Shown: positions 1 through 8,566 of the stretch, piece by piece | Layout of the letters: the number at the start of each line of letters is the position of its first letter | How positions within the stretch are numbered: the first letter of the stretch is position 1 | Assembly: GCA_040235375.1 (NCBI GenBank) | Contig: JBECKQ010000013.1 | Span: 1-28,321 of the forward strand | Direction: 5' to 3' | Origin: JBECKQ01 sp040235375 | GTDB taxonomy: Bacteria > Planctomycetota > Phycisphaerae > UBA1845 | DNA length: 28,321 nucleotides | Notes under the pieces: model-generated | Database searches by the model: none | Seen by the model: the letters and a program-made list of their open reading frames with translations, nothing else | Told to the model about the DNA's origin: nothing | Position numbers and translations under genes: made by a program

Positions 1-1
1 C

Positions 2-3000
2 GTGATCTCACGCTTCTTCATCGACCGACCGATCTTCGCCGCGGTGCTCTCGATCGTCATCGTCACCGCCGGCGCGGTTTCCGTTCAGGTTCTGCCGGTA
101 GCCCAGTATCCGGAAATCACGCCGCCGACGGTGAACGTCTCGTGCATGTATCCGGGCGCCAGCGCGCAGGTCGTGGCGGACACGGTGGCCGCCCCGATCG
201 AGCAGCAGGTCAACGGCGTCGAGAACATGCTCTACATGTCATCGCAGTGCACCAATGACGGCACCTACAGCCTCAACGTCACGTTCAAGCTGGGCGTCGA
301 TCTCGATATGGCCCAGGTGCTCGTGCAGAACCGCGTCGCGATGGCCACCCCGACGCTGCCCGATGTAGTCAAGCAGACCGGCGTGACGACCAAGAAGAAG
401 TCGCCCAACATCATGCTGGTGGTCAACCTCTTCTCGCCGGACGGCCGCTACGACCAACTGTACCTGAGCAACTACGCCACGATCCAGATCCGCGACCAGC
501 TGGCGCGGCTGGAGGGCGTGGGCGACGTCGCATTCCTGGGACAGCAGGACTACAGCATGCGCGTCTGGCTGGACCCAGAGAAGCTGTGGAGCCGCAACCT
601 GACCAGCACGGACGTGATTAACGCGGTGAAGGAACAGAACGTGCAGGTCGCCGCCGGCCAGATCGGCCAGCCGCCGGTACCCGCCGGGCAGGACTTCCAG
701 TACGCGATGAGCACGCTCGGACGGCTGTCCGCCCCGGAGGAGTTCGGCCGGATCATCGTGAAGACGGGGCACAAAGGGCAGGTGACGTACCTGAGCGACG
801 TGGCGCGGATTGAGTTGGGCGCGAAAAACCAGGACCAGTCCTGCACCATGGACGGGCGGCCCTCGGTCGGGCTGGCACTGTTCCAACTGCCGGGCTCGAA
901 CGCGCTGGCCACGGCGGACGGCGTGCGGGCCAAGATGGAGGAGCTGAAGCAGCGCTTCCCGGAGGGGCTCGACTACGCGATCGTCTATGACACCACGCCG
1001 TTCATCCGGGAATCCATTCACGAGGTGGTCAAGACGCTGTTCGAGGCCTTCGCGCTGGTGGCGCTGGTGATCCTCGTTTTTCTGCAGAGCTGGCGCTCGA
1101 CGCTCATCGCCCTGATCGCGATCCCGGTCTCGCTGATCGGCACGTTCGGGATCATGGCGGTGCTGGGCTTCAGCCTGAACAATCTGTCGCTGTTCGGTCT
1201 GGTGCTGGCCATCGGCATCGTCGTCGACGATGCAATCGTCGTCGTGGAGAACGTGGAGCGCTGGATCGAGACGGGGCTCTCGCCGAAGGAGGCGGCGTAC
1301 AAGTCGATGGACGAGGTGACCGTGGCTGTCATCGCCATCGCCTTCGGCCTTAGCGCCGTGTTCATCCCCACGGCATTTCTCTCCGGGATCGTCGGGCAGT
1401 TCTTCCGGCAGTTCGCCCTGACCATCGCCACCGCGACGCTTATCTCGGCCTTCATGTCGCTGACGCTCACGCCGGCGCTGGCCGCGCTGATCCTCGCGCC
1501 GCACGGGGCGAAGAAAGACATCGTCTCGCGTGGGCTCGATGTCACACTGGGCTGGTTTTTCCGGGGATTCAACGGCGTGTTTCACTGGGGCACGGGCGTG
1601 TATGGGCGCCTGGTGGGCTACTGCCTGCGGGGTGCCGCGGTCGCGATGCTGGTCTATCTCGGGCTGCTCGGCCTTACCTATCAAGGCTTCAAGACGGTTC
1701 CGATGGGCTTCATCCCATCGCAGGACAAGGGCTATCTGCTGGCCAACGTCCAGCTGCCCGACTCGGCCTCCGCCGAGCGGACCACGGACGTGATGCGGCG
1801 CGTCGAGGACATCGCACTGCACACGCCGGGCGTGAACCACACGGTCGGAATCTCGGGCCAGTCGTTCCTGCTGAACGCGAACGGGTCCAACTTCGGCTCA
1901 CTGTTCGTCACACTCGACGAGTTCGATCACCGTGAGGATCCGGAGCTGTCCGCCGACCGCATCGCCGCCCACCTGCGCCAACAGTATTACCACCAGATCC
2001 AGGATGCACTGGTAGCCGTCTTCGGCGCGCCGCCGGTTGACGGCCTGGGCACCGCGGGCGGCTTCCGCATCATGGTCGAGGATCGCGGCAACAACGGTTT
2101 GGCGCTGCTGCAGGGCCAGGTCGACAACCTGGCGGAGAAGGGCAATCACACGCCGGGCCTGCTGGGTCTCTTCTCGCCGTTCCGCGCCAACACGCCGCAG
2201 CTGTACGTCGACGTGGACCGCACGAAAAGCAAGAACCTCGGCGTCTCGCTCAACGAAGTGTTCACGACGCTCCAGGCGAACCTGGGCGGATACTACGTGA
2301 ACGACTTCAACCAATTCGGGCGGACGTGGCAGGTGAAGCTGCAGGCGGATGCGAACTTCCGCCGCCGGCCGGAGGACGTCGGGCGCCTGTTCGTGCGCAA
2401 CGCGGCCGGCGACATGGTCCCGCTGGGGACGGTCGCGAAGATCAGCGAGATCAGCGGCCCGGTGCTGATCAACCGCTACAACATGTACACGGCCGCCGCG
2501 ATCAATGGTGCTCCCGCTCCCGGTACAAGTTCCGGCGAGACGATCGCGCTGATCGAAGGGCTGGCCGACCGGGAGTTGCCGGCGTCGATGTCCTACGAAT
2601 GGACGGAGATCACGCTGATGCAGCTCCTGGCGGGCAACACTGCGATCTTCATCTTCCCGCTTTGCATCCTATTCGTGTTCCTGACTCACTCCGCCGAGTA
2701 CGAGAGCTGGCGGCTGCCGCTGGCGATCATCATGATCGTGCCGATGAGTCTGCTGTGCGCGCTGGTCGGTGTGCATCTGCGCGGCATGGACAACAACCTC
2801 TTCACGCAGATCGGCTTCGTCGTGCTCGCCGGCCTGGCGTGCAAGAACGCCGTGCTGATCGTCGAGTTCGCCAAGCAGCAGCACGAGCATGGACTGGACC
2901 GTCGGCAGGCCGCCATCGAGGCGTCGCGACTGCGCGTTCGGCCGATCATGATGACGTCGTTTGCATTCATCCTCGGTGTGTTACCTCTCGTGGTTGCGCA

Positions 3001-3217
3001 GGGGGCCGGTGCGGAGATGCGTCGCACGCTTGGGACCGCGGTCTTCGCGGGAATGCTCGGGGTGACGTTCTTCGGCATTTTCCTGACTCCCGTCTTCTAT
3101 TACATTCTCCAGGCCTGGGCGGACCGGCGCGCCAGCCGAGATCGCTCCGCCGTTCCGGTCAAGGGTCTAATCCGGCAACCGGCCGCGATTGGGGGTGATC
3201 CGCCCGCGCAAGGGTAG
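2..3217 (+). CDS. RND multidrug efflux permease, AcrB/MexB (HAE1) type
   Basis: This is a proton-driven inner-membrane pump subunit, 1071 aa, close to the usual 1030-1060 aa of the family. In such systems it works with a periplasmic adaptor and an outer-membrane channel to expel drugs or other amphiphiles. The GTG start at base 2 is supported by the classic N-terminus MISRFFIDRPIFAAVL, so the gene is probably complete even though it touches the window edge. The proton-relay residues are present: D409 and D410 in the TM4 motif VVDDAIVVVENVER (AcrB D407/D408), and K948 in CKNAVLIVEFAKQ (AcrB K940). Two large periplasmic loops lie between TM1-TM2 and TM7-TM8, as expected. No adaptor or TolC-like gene follows; the adaptor is probably upstream, outside the window. 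Substrate cannot be told. The C-terminal tail after about residue 1040 is hydrophilic and not family-specific. Confidence 0.95.
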   Translation: MISRFFIDRPIFAAVLSIVIVTAGAVSVQVLPVAQYPEITPPTVNVSCMYPGASAQVVADTVAAPIEQQVNGVENMLYMSSQCTNDGTYSLNVTFKLGVDLDMAQVLVQNRVAMATPTLPDVVKQTGVTTKKKSPNIMLVVNLFSPDGRYDQLYLSNYATIQIRDQLARLEGVGDVAFLGQQDYSMRVWLDPEKLWSRNLTSTDVINAVKEQNVQVAAGQIGQPPVPAGQDFQYAMSTLGRLSAPEEFGRIIVKTGHKGQVTYLSDVARIELGAKNQDQSCTMDGRPSVGLALFQLPGSNALATADGVRAKMEELKQRFPEGLDYAIVYDTTPFIRESIHEVVKTLFEAFALVALVILVFLQSWRSTLIALIAIPVSLIGTFGIMAVLGFSLNNLSLFGLVLAIGIVVDDAIVVVENVERWIETGLSPKEAAYKSMDEVTVAVIAIAFGLSAVFIPTAFLSGIVGQFFRQFALTIATATLISAFMSLTLTPALAALILAPHGAKKDIVSRGLDVTLGWFFRGFNGVFHWGTGVYGRLVGYCLRGAAVAMLVYLGLLGLTYQGFKTVPMGFIPSQDKGYLLANVQLPDSASAERTTDVMRRVEDIALHTPGVNHTVGISGQSFLLNANGSNFGSLFVTLDEFDHREDPELSADRIAAHLRQQYYHQIQDALVAVFGAPPVDGLGTAGGFRIMVEDRGNNGLALLQGQVDNLAEKGNHTPGLLGLFSPFRANTPQLYVDVDRTKSKNLGVSLNEVFTTLQANLGGYYVNDFNQFGRTWQVKLQADANFRRRPEDVGRLFVRNAAGDMVPLGTVAKISEISGPVLINRYNMYTAAAINGAPAPGTSSGETIALIEGLADRELPASMSYEWTEITLMQLLAGNTAIFIFPLCILFVFLTHSAEYESWRLPLAIIMIVPMSLLCALVGVHLRGMDNNLFTQIGFVVLAGLACKNAVLIVEFAKQQHEHGLDRRQAAIEASRLRVRPIMMTSFAFILGVLPLVVAQGAGAEMRRTLGTAVFAGMLGVTFFGIFLTPVFYYILQAWADRRASRDRSAVPVKGLIRQPAAIGGDPPAQG

Positions 3218-3678
3218 CGGCGCGAGCCGTACGGGGCGGTGTGTGCACGATGGCGCTGCTTGTTCTCACGCGGCGGGCTCGGAGGGCGGCTGACCCCCGT
3301 GTTTTTTCAGCCCCTTCCTGGCAGCGCAATACGAGAGCAAGCCTGTCCCGTTCACCGTACTCCTGTGCGATCCGCTGGCCAACCTGCGCGCGATTCGCGT
3401 CACATGGTTGCGTGCATTGGACAACAACATCTGTCCTGGCGAGCGCGATGCGCCGTTGCCACGGCGGACATGACGAAACCTTCTCTGGGGTGAGGGAGAG
3501 GTTCAGGCACGTTTTCGCATCGTTGTCGGTGAATTGTCGGCAGGTTGGGGGCGGGTCATTGTTGTGGGCGCCACGCCATCGGATAGTCGCGAAAACAAGC
3601 CAGACCCTGCTGGCGGGCGGCGGGGATCGTGATTAACATCGGCGGGGGTGGCCGGACGCGGCGGCTGCGGTTGTCATC
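3218..3678 (+). other. Intergenic region, no convincing gene
   Basis: These 461 bp separate the RND gene from the YggS gene. The short open frames in it have no recognisable protein character and overlap one another in different frames. A T6 run at 3302-3307 follows a GC-rich stretch with only weak pairing, so it is at best a poor terminator for the efflux gene. A heptamer TTGTCGG occurs twice 11 bp apart (3523-3529 and 3534-3540) with no evident role. No clear promoter for the downstream gene was found. Confidence 0.5.
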
Positions 3679-4443
3679 ATGCCCGAACTGAAGCGCAAGC
3701 TGGCGGAGAACGTGAAGCGCGTGCAGGGACGCATTGCCGAAGCGTGCGCGCGGGCGAACCGCGAACCGCGCGAGGTCACGCTCGTGGCGGTGACGAAGTA
3801 CGTCGGGCCGGACATGATCAAGCAGCTTGTCGAGCTGGGGCAGCGCCAGATCGGCGAGAGCCGGGTGCAGGAGCTGACGCGGCGGGCCGCCATGCTTGCC
3901 GAGTATCAGCAGCGGCAGGCCCGCGACGAGTCGGCGGAGCGCGTCCGGCCGGTGCGCTGGCACATGGTGGGGCACCTTCAGCGTAACAAGGTAAAGATGG
4001 TGCTGCCGTGGGCGCACTTGATTCACTCGGTGGATAGCCTGCGCCTGGCGGAAGAGATCGACAGCCAGGCGGGCAAGCTGGGGGTTGCGACCGAGGTGCT
4101 CCTGCAGGTCAACACCAGCCAGGAGCCATCGAAGTTCGGCGTGGCGGTGGCCGCGGCAACGCACCTGGCGGAGATGATCGCGCCGCTGCCGAACCTGTCG
4201 CTGTGCGGCCTGATGACGATGGCGCCGCTGACGGAGGACGCCGGGGTCATTCGCGACTGTTTCACACGCTGCCGGGAGCTGTTCGACGAGATCTACCACG
4301 AGGTGCGCGTGGGCGAGCAGTTCCGGCACCTGTCGATGGGCATGTCGCACGACTTCGAGATCGCTATCGAGTGCGGGGCCACGATGGTGCGGATCGGCAC
4401 GGCGCTGTTCGAGGGGCTGCCGACGGCGGTTGATGGTGGGTGA
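3679..4443 (+). CDS. yggS: YggS/PLPBP family pyridoxal phosphate homeostasis protein
   Basis: A 254-aa PLP-binding protein of the YggS/YBL036C/PROSC family, a single-domain alanine-racemase-like TIM barrel without known catalysis that buffers free pyridoxal phosphate and affects amino-acid and keto-acid balance. The PLP Schiff-base lysine is K40 in VAVTKYVG. Other family landmarks are QIGESRVQE, the WHMVGHLQRNK segment, IHSVDS, LLQVNTSQEPSKFG, GLMTMAPL, LSMGMSHDFEIAIECG (phosphate-binding region) and VRIGTALFEG near the C-terminus. Length is slightly above the usual 220-235 aa because of an insertion near residues 75-88 rich in Arg, Glu and Gln. The ATG start gives the normal short lead before the first helix. 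It stands alone here, whereas in many bacteria it sits near proC or division genes. Confidence 0.95.
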   Translation: MPELKRKLAENVKRVQGRIAEACARANREPREVTLVAVTKYVGPDMIKQLVELGQRQIGESRVQELTRRAAMLAEYQQRQARDESAERVRPVRWHMVGHLQRNKVKMVLPWAHLIHSVDSLRLAEEIDSQAGKLGVATEVLLQVNTSQEPSKFGVAVAAATHLAEMIAPLPNLSLCGLMTMAPLTEDAGVIRDCFTRCRELFDEIYHEVRVGEQFRHLSMGMSHDFEIAIECGATMVRIGTALFEGLPTAVDGG

Positions 4444-4641
4444 CAGGCGCGCGGTAACTCTCCAGTAGAAGCGAACTTACGACACTCCGACAATTGTCCT
4501 GATGTCACGCAGAAGGTGAGCCGGTGTCCAGGTCGCCCTGCGCCCGGGGGACGATCATCGCGGGCACACGGGTGAATGGGGCGACGGATTGACCCTTCCT
4601 CGGTCCCTGCCTGCCAGGAGAGGACATTCTGGCTTGGGGTG

Positions 4642-4691
4642 TTGCCTTACGCGGGGACCGGGTGATATAGTGCACTAGTGTTATAGTTCAC
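4642..4691 (+). promoter_or_regulatory. Putative promoter with overlapping GntR operator
   Basis: TTGCCT (4642-4647) and TATAGT (4666-4671) are spaced by 18 bp and resemble a sigma-70 promoter. The -10 region lies inside an imperfect direct repeat, TATAGTGCAC (4666-4675) and TATAGTTCAC (4682-4691), 9 of 10 bases identical with a 16-bp period. The palindromes TAGTGCACTA (4668-4677) and CACTAGTG (4673-4680) overlap the first copy. Position directly upstream of a GntR regulator suggests an autoregulatory operator, as is usual for YtrA-type operons. The role is inferred, not demonstrated. Confidence 0.6.
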
Positions 4692-4721
4692 AGGTGGGCC
4701 GGATTGGATGACGAGCCGCCC

Positions 4722-5114
4722 ATGGCGATCGATCTCAACAGCTCCGTGCCCGTTTATCAGCAGATTGCCGACCACGTTCGCCGGGCGATTGCCGCCGGCG
4801 TGTACCGGCCCGGCGAGATGATCCCTTCCCTTCGCGCGCTGGCGCTGGAGCTGAAGGTCAATCCGAACACGGTGCAGCGGGCGTTCGAAGCGCTGGAGCG
4901 TGAAGGACTCGTGTATGCCCGCAAGGGGCTGGGCATGTTCGTCACGACTCACGGATCGAAATCCGCGCAGAGCACCTCTCAGACCGCGGTGTACGAGACG
5001 TTCGCGCGCGGCATCCGCGCGGGAATGGAGGCGAACATGCCGGACAGGCAGATCCGGCAGACGTTCAGGCGCGCGTTCGAAGACGTTGAAGCCGAAGCGA
5101 GGGTGAAGTCGTGA
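4722..5114 (+). CDS. GntR family transcriptional regulator, YtrA subfamily
   Basis: A short regulator of 130 aa from this start. It has an N-terminal winged helix-turn-helix (about residues 5-72) and a short C-terminal tail in place of the large effector-binding domain of FadR or HutC types, which is the YtrA layout. Landmarks are VPVYQQIADHVRRAI, the IPSLRALALELKVNPNTVQRAFEALE helix-turn-helix segment and the wing GLVYARKGLGMFV. I prefer the ATG at 4722, giving MAIDLNSSVPVYQ; an in-frame TTG at 4704 would add six residues that the family does not need. The stop overlaps the GTG start of the ABC ATPase by 4 bp, so the two are translationally coupled. It probably represses its own operon through the direct-repeat site at 4666-4691. 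The inducing signal is unknown; characterised relatives respond to cell-envelope stress or antibiotics. Confidence 0.93.
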   Translation: MAIDLNSSVPVYQQIADHVRRAIAAGVYRPGEMIPSLRALALELKVNPNTVQRAFEALEREGLVYARKGLGMFVTTHGSKSAQSTSQTAVYETFARGIRAGMEANMPDRQIRQTFRRAFEDVEAEARVKS

Positions 5115-6025
5115 TTGCGGAAAAGAAAAACGCGTTCGCCATCGAAACCGAGGAGCTCACCAAGCGGTTTGGCGATCGGGTGGCGCTCGATCGACTGGAC
5201 CTGGGCGTGCCGGCGGGCTGCGTGTTCGGGCTCATCGGACCCAACGGGGCGGGTAAGACCACGACGATCAAGCTGCTCATGCACATGTTGCGAGCGACGG
5301 AGGGCGAGGCGCGAATCTTCGGTCTGGATGTGACGCGGGCGCAGGCGGCGCTGCGGCAACGCGTCGGCTACGTTCCGGAACTGCATTTCCTCTATCGATG
5401 GATGCGCGTGCACGAGGCGCTGGGCTTCTGCCGCTCGTTTTACAAGCGCTGGAGCGACCGGCGGTGCGCGGAGCTGGTGAAGCTGTTCGAGCTCGACGCA
5501 AACAAGAAAGTGCGGCAGTTGTCGAAGGGAACGCTGGCGAAGCTGGCCCTGGTGATCGGGCTGGCGCACGAGCCCGAGTTGCTCATTCTGGATGAGCCGA
5601 CTTCCGGGCTCGATCCACTGGTGCGCGAGGAGTTTCTGGACGGCGTGCTCCGGGCGCTCTGCACGGGCGAACGGACGGTGCTTTTCTCGAGCCACACGCT
5701 GAGCGACGTACAGCGATTGGCAGATCGCGTGGGGATCGTCTACGAGGGCCGCCTGCTCGCGGAAAGCGCAACGGACGAGCTGGTGCAATCGACCAAGCGG
5801 GTGCGGGTCGTGCTGGACAACGGCGTCGCGCCGGGTCCGCCGCCGGAAGGGACCGTGTGGCAACGGACCGAGCATCGCCAGTGGCTGTTGACGGTGACCG
5901 GGTTCGGCCCCGGCGTTGTCGAGCAGCTTCGCAGGCGGCACGCTGCGGCGCACATCGATGTCAGCGACCTGAGCCTGGAGGACATTTTCAAGGATTTCAT
6001 CAAGGGCAGGAGGGGCGCGGCATGA
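5111..6025 (+). CDS. ABC transporter ATP-binding protein, YtrB-like
   Basis: A 304-aa cytoplasmic ATPase subunit that should energise the permease encoded next. Walker A is GPNGAGKT (43-50), Walker B LLILDE (157-162) followed by the D-loop SGLDP, and the H-loop histidine is H195 in FSSHTLSDVQR. Two departures from the textbook pattern are visible: the signature reads LSKGT (137-141) in place of LSGGQ, and the Q-loop position appears to be E90 in YVPE. Both variants occur in ABC-2 type ATPases, so activity is likely. The region after residue 215 is an accessory C-terminal domain, as in many drug- or peptide-type ABC-2 ATPases. GTG start, overlapping the GntR stop; the stop overlaps the permease ATG. 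Substrate is unknown. Confidence 0.93.
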   Translation: MIAEKKNAFAIETEELTKRFGDRVALDRLDLGVPAGCVFGLIGPNGAGKTTTIKLLMHMLRATEGEARIFGLDVTRAQAALRQRVGYVPELHFLYRWMRVHEALGFCRSFYKRWSDRRCAELVKLFELDANKKVRQLSKGTLAKLALVIGLAHEPELLILDEPTSGLDPLVREEFLDGVLRALCTGERTVLFSSHTLSDVQRLADRVGIVYEGRLLAESATDELVQSTKRVRVVLDNGVAPGPPPEGTVWQRTEHRQWLLTVTGFGPGVVEQLRRRHAAAHIDVSDLSLEDIFKDFIKGRRGAA

Positions 6026-6714
6026 GAGCCCTGCTGTGGAAAGACTATCGCGTGAACCGGCTGGTCCTGCTGGCGGGTCTCGTGCTGCTGGTTGCTCCGC
6101 CGGCGGCCGTTGCAGTCATCAACGGGTATGGCGCGATGCGGTACGGGGAGCCGGTCTGGCCGTGGATGGCGGCGTTGCAGGTGGGGGCGATTCTGAGCCT
6201 TGTGGTGTCGTTCATCACCGTGGCGATGCTGGGCGGGACAGCGTTTGCGTGCGAGCGTGCGGACCGGTCGGCAGAGTTTCTGGCCTACCTTCCGCCGACG
6301 CGGGGGCAGATCGTGGCGAGCAAGATGGCGCTGGCCGGCGGGAGCGTGGCGGCAATCTGGGCGGTCGATCTGCTGTTGATCTACGTGGTGGCGCCGTTGT
6401 GCGGGGAAGTGCATCCGCAGGTGGCAGAGGAGCTCCGCGATCTTCGCGAACGGCTGCTGCCGGCCGTGGCGGGGACGAGCGTCTGCCTGTTCGGAGCGGC
6501 GTGGTTCGGTTCGTCATTTCTGCCGAGCCACGGGGTGGCGACGGGCCTGGCGTTCGGCGCACCGGTGCTGCTGTTCGGCGTGTTGCAGGCGATCGCGTTT
6601 GCCTTTAACGCGAATGACCTCGCGGAGAGCTGGTTCACCGCGGTAGGCTGCGCGACCGGCGTAGCGGGTTTCGCCGCCGGCATCGGCCTGTATCTTCGCC
6701 GCGTTGGACCGTGA
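6022..6714 (+). CDS. ABC-2 type transporter permease subunit
   Basis: A hydrophobic protein of 230 aa, the membrane partner of the preceding ATPase. The start is the ATG at 6022, in an ATGA overlap with the ATPase stop, with a strong Shine-Dalgarno AGGAGG at 6008-6013. The N-terminus MRALLWKDYRVNR is typical of ABC-2 permeases: a short amphipathic lead with an LxKD motif. About six membrane segments can be seen, near residues 12-34, 48-75, 98-122, 150-168, 173-197 and 205-226. The FACERADRSAEFLAYLPPTRGQIVASK loop between segments 2 and 3 is the coupling-type loop common in this family. With the GntR regulator and ATPase it forms a compact three-gene export or envelope-stress module. Confidence 0.88.
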   Translation: MRALLWKDYRVNRLVLLAGLVLLVAPPAAVAVINGYGAMRYGEPVWPWMAALQVGAILSLVVSFITVAMLGGTAFACERADRSAEFLAYLPPTRGQIVASKMALAGGSVAAIWAVDLLLIYVVAPLCGEVHPQVAEELRDLRERLLPAVAGTSVCLFGAAWFGSSFLPSHGVATGLAFGAPVLLFGVLQAIAFAFNANDLAESWFTAVGCATGVAGFAAGIGLYLRRVGP

Positions 6715-6756
6715 TCGGCAGAGTTTTCGTATGGCAGGGGAGCCAGATTCCAGGAT

Positions 6757-8538
6757 TCATGAGCAGGATGCGCGGGCCACTTCTGGGGTGGGCGTTGGGC
6801 GCGTGGTGGCTGGGTCGGCAGCGCCGCTGTGGATGATCGCGGCGCGGACGAGGGCCAGGAACATCGGGTCGGGAGTCAGCGGGCGGCTAATCAGCTCGGC
6901 GTGGGCCTGCGTGCCCATGAAGAAGGGGTGGCGGTCCGTCGGCAGCTCCAGCACCTGCATGATGGGGACGGTGGGCGAGCGGCCGCTGAAGATGAGGCCA
7001 GCCGACTCCAGGCGATCGATGTAGGCCGGATCGACCTCGTAGCGGTGGCGGAAGCGCAGGCGGATGCGCTCGGCGCCGCCGTAGAGGCTGGCCAGCAGCG
7101 TGTTCGGGCGGACCTGGATGTCCTGGCCGCCGAGGCGCATGTTGCCGCCGAGACCCTCGATCTTCTTCTGCTCGGGCAAAATGTCGATGACCGGGTGCGG
7201 CGGGTCGGGCTCGATCTCCGTGCTGCTGGCGCCGTCGAGGCCGCAGACGTTGCGGGCGAACTCGATCACGGCAAGCTGGAAGCCGTAACACAGGCCGAGA
7301 TACGGCACGCGCCGCTCGCGGACGTGGCGGATGCAGGCGATCTTGCCGTCCACGCCGCGGACGCCGAATCCTCCAGGCACAATCACGCCGTGCACCCTGC
7401 CGACGCGGTCGGCGAGCTGACCTTCCGGCAGGTCGGTGCTGTCGATCCATTCGATCTGAACTCTCGCCCCCCAGTACGTGCCGGCGTGTTCGAGTGCCTG
7501 GATGATGCTCGCGTAGCTGTCGCGCAAAGACGTGTACTTGCCGGTGATGCCGATCGTGACCGGCTGCGACGCGGACTGGAAACGACGGATGTAATCGTTC
7601 CACACATTGCGCGCACGCGTCTCCGCCCCGGCGTCCACGTCCGACTCGCAGCGGAGCACGTGCAGCACGGTGCGATCGACGCCGGCATCGCGGAGGGCGT
7701 CGGGCATGAGGTACACGCTTTCCAGATCGTGCATGCTGATGACGCGCTCGACCGGCACGTTCGAATACAGGGCGAGCTTCTCGCGGACCTTGCGCGTGAC
7801 GGGCCGGTTGGCGCGGCAGGCGATGACGTGCGGCATGACACCCGAGGCCATGAGGCGCTTGATGTTGAGCTGGGCCGGCTTCGACTTCTGCTCGCCGAGG
7901 GTGGGCGGCTCGACCACGTAGGTGAGGGCGACGAAGCAGTAGCTGCCTTCGCCCTCTTCGAAGGCGAGTTCGCGGGCGGCCTCGATGAAGTAGGCGTTCT
8001 CCACGTCGCCGACGGTGCCGCCGATCTCCACGAAAATGATGTCCGCGCCGCTGGCGACGGCGAGCTCACGGAGGCGCAGCTTCACCTCACCGGTGACGTG
8101 GGGGATCATCTGCACGTCGCGGCCGAGGTAGCGACCGCGGCGCTCCTTTTCGAGCACGCGGGAGAAGATCTGCCCGCTGGTGCAGAAGTTCAGGCGCGTC
8201 AGGTCCTGGTTGAGCATGCGCTCGTAGGTGCCCAGGTCCATGTCGCATTCCATGCCGTCGTCGAGGACGAAGACTTCGCCGTGGCGGTACGGGTTGAGCG
8301 TGCCGCTGTCGCGGTTGAGGTAGCCTTCGAGCTTGATGGGTGCGACGGTGAAGCCCTTGTCCTGCAAGACCTTGGCGAGCGAGCTGGCGAAGATGCCCTT
8401 GCCAAGTCCGCTCATGACGGTGCCGAAGACGAAGACGTACTTGGTGCGTCCGGTCTTGTAGCCGGCGGGCATGGGTGTGTAGAACTCGGTTTCTTCCGAG
8501 ACGTTGCTGACGGAGGAAAGCAGGTCTTCACCGTTCAT
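6757..8538 (-). CDS. pyrG: CTP synthase (glutamine-hydrolysing), divergent lineage
   Basis: It converts UTP, ATP and glutamine to CTP, the last step of pyrimidine nucleotide synthesis. 593 aa, about 50 longer than E. coli PyrG, through an N-terminal lead of about 30 residues and a Thr/Pro/Ala-rich tail. The synthetase domain (about 31-300) has the P-loop region GTVMSGLGKG (39-48), K69, D99 and D101 in CDMDLG, and E171 in VEIGGTVGD. The class I glutaminase domain (about 325-565) has PGGFGVRG, nucleophile C417 in GLCYGFQ, and H546/E548 in TQAHAEL. Catalytic residues are kept, but several near-universal motifs differ: TGGVVSSLGKG is changed, KLDPY is KLEGY, GICLG is GLCYG, and FHPE is AHAE. It lies 28 bp downstream of kdsB in the same operon. 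Function is confident; the deviations mark a separate branch of the family. Confidence 0.95.
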   Translation of the reverse strand: MNGEDLLSSVSNVSEETEFYTPMPAGYKTGRTKYVFVFGTVMSGLGKGIFASSLAKVLQDKGFTVAPIKLEGYLNRDSGTLNPYRHGEVFVLDDGMECDMDLGTYERMLNQDLTRLNFCTSGQIFSRVLEKERRGRYLGRDVQMIPHVTGEVKLRLRELAVASGADIIFVEIGGTVGDVENAYFIEAARELAFEEGEGSYCFVALTYVVEPPTLGEQKSKPAQLNIKRLMASGVMPHVIACRANRPVTRKVREKLALYSNVPVERVISMHDLESVYLMPDALRDAGVDRTVLHVLRCESDVDAGAETRARNVWNDYIRRFQSASQPVTIGITGKYTSLRDSYASIIQALEHAGTYWGARVQIEWIDSTDLPEGQLADRVGRVHGVIVPGGFGVRGVDGKIACIRHVRERRVPYLGLCYGFQLAVIEFARNVCGLDGASSTEIEPDPPHPVIDILPEQKKIEGLGGNMRLGGQDIQVRPNTLLASLYGGAERIRLRFRHRYEVDPAYIDRLESAGLIFSGRSPTVPIMQVLELPTDRHPFFMGTQAHAELISRPLTPDPMFLALVRAAIIHSGAADPATTRPTPTPEVARASCS

Positions 8539-8566
8539 GGTAACGGCCGTTCCGGTTGGGGGACGG

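Noticed and set aside
239..1840. 533-aa open frame antisense to the RND permease gene
   Set aside because: It is rich in His, Arg, Gln and Asp in a pattern produced by reading GC-rich codons backwards, and it lies wholly inside a gene with intact efflux-pump motifs.
3239..3636. Two overlapping small frames after the RND gene
   Set aside because: They have no ribosome site, no recognisable motif and a Cys/Arg/Ser-rich composition usual for non-coding GC-rich DNA.
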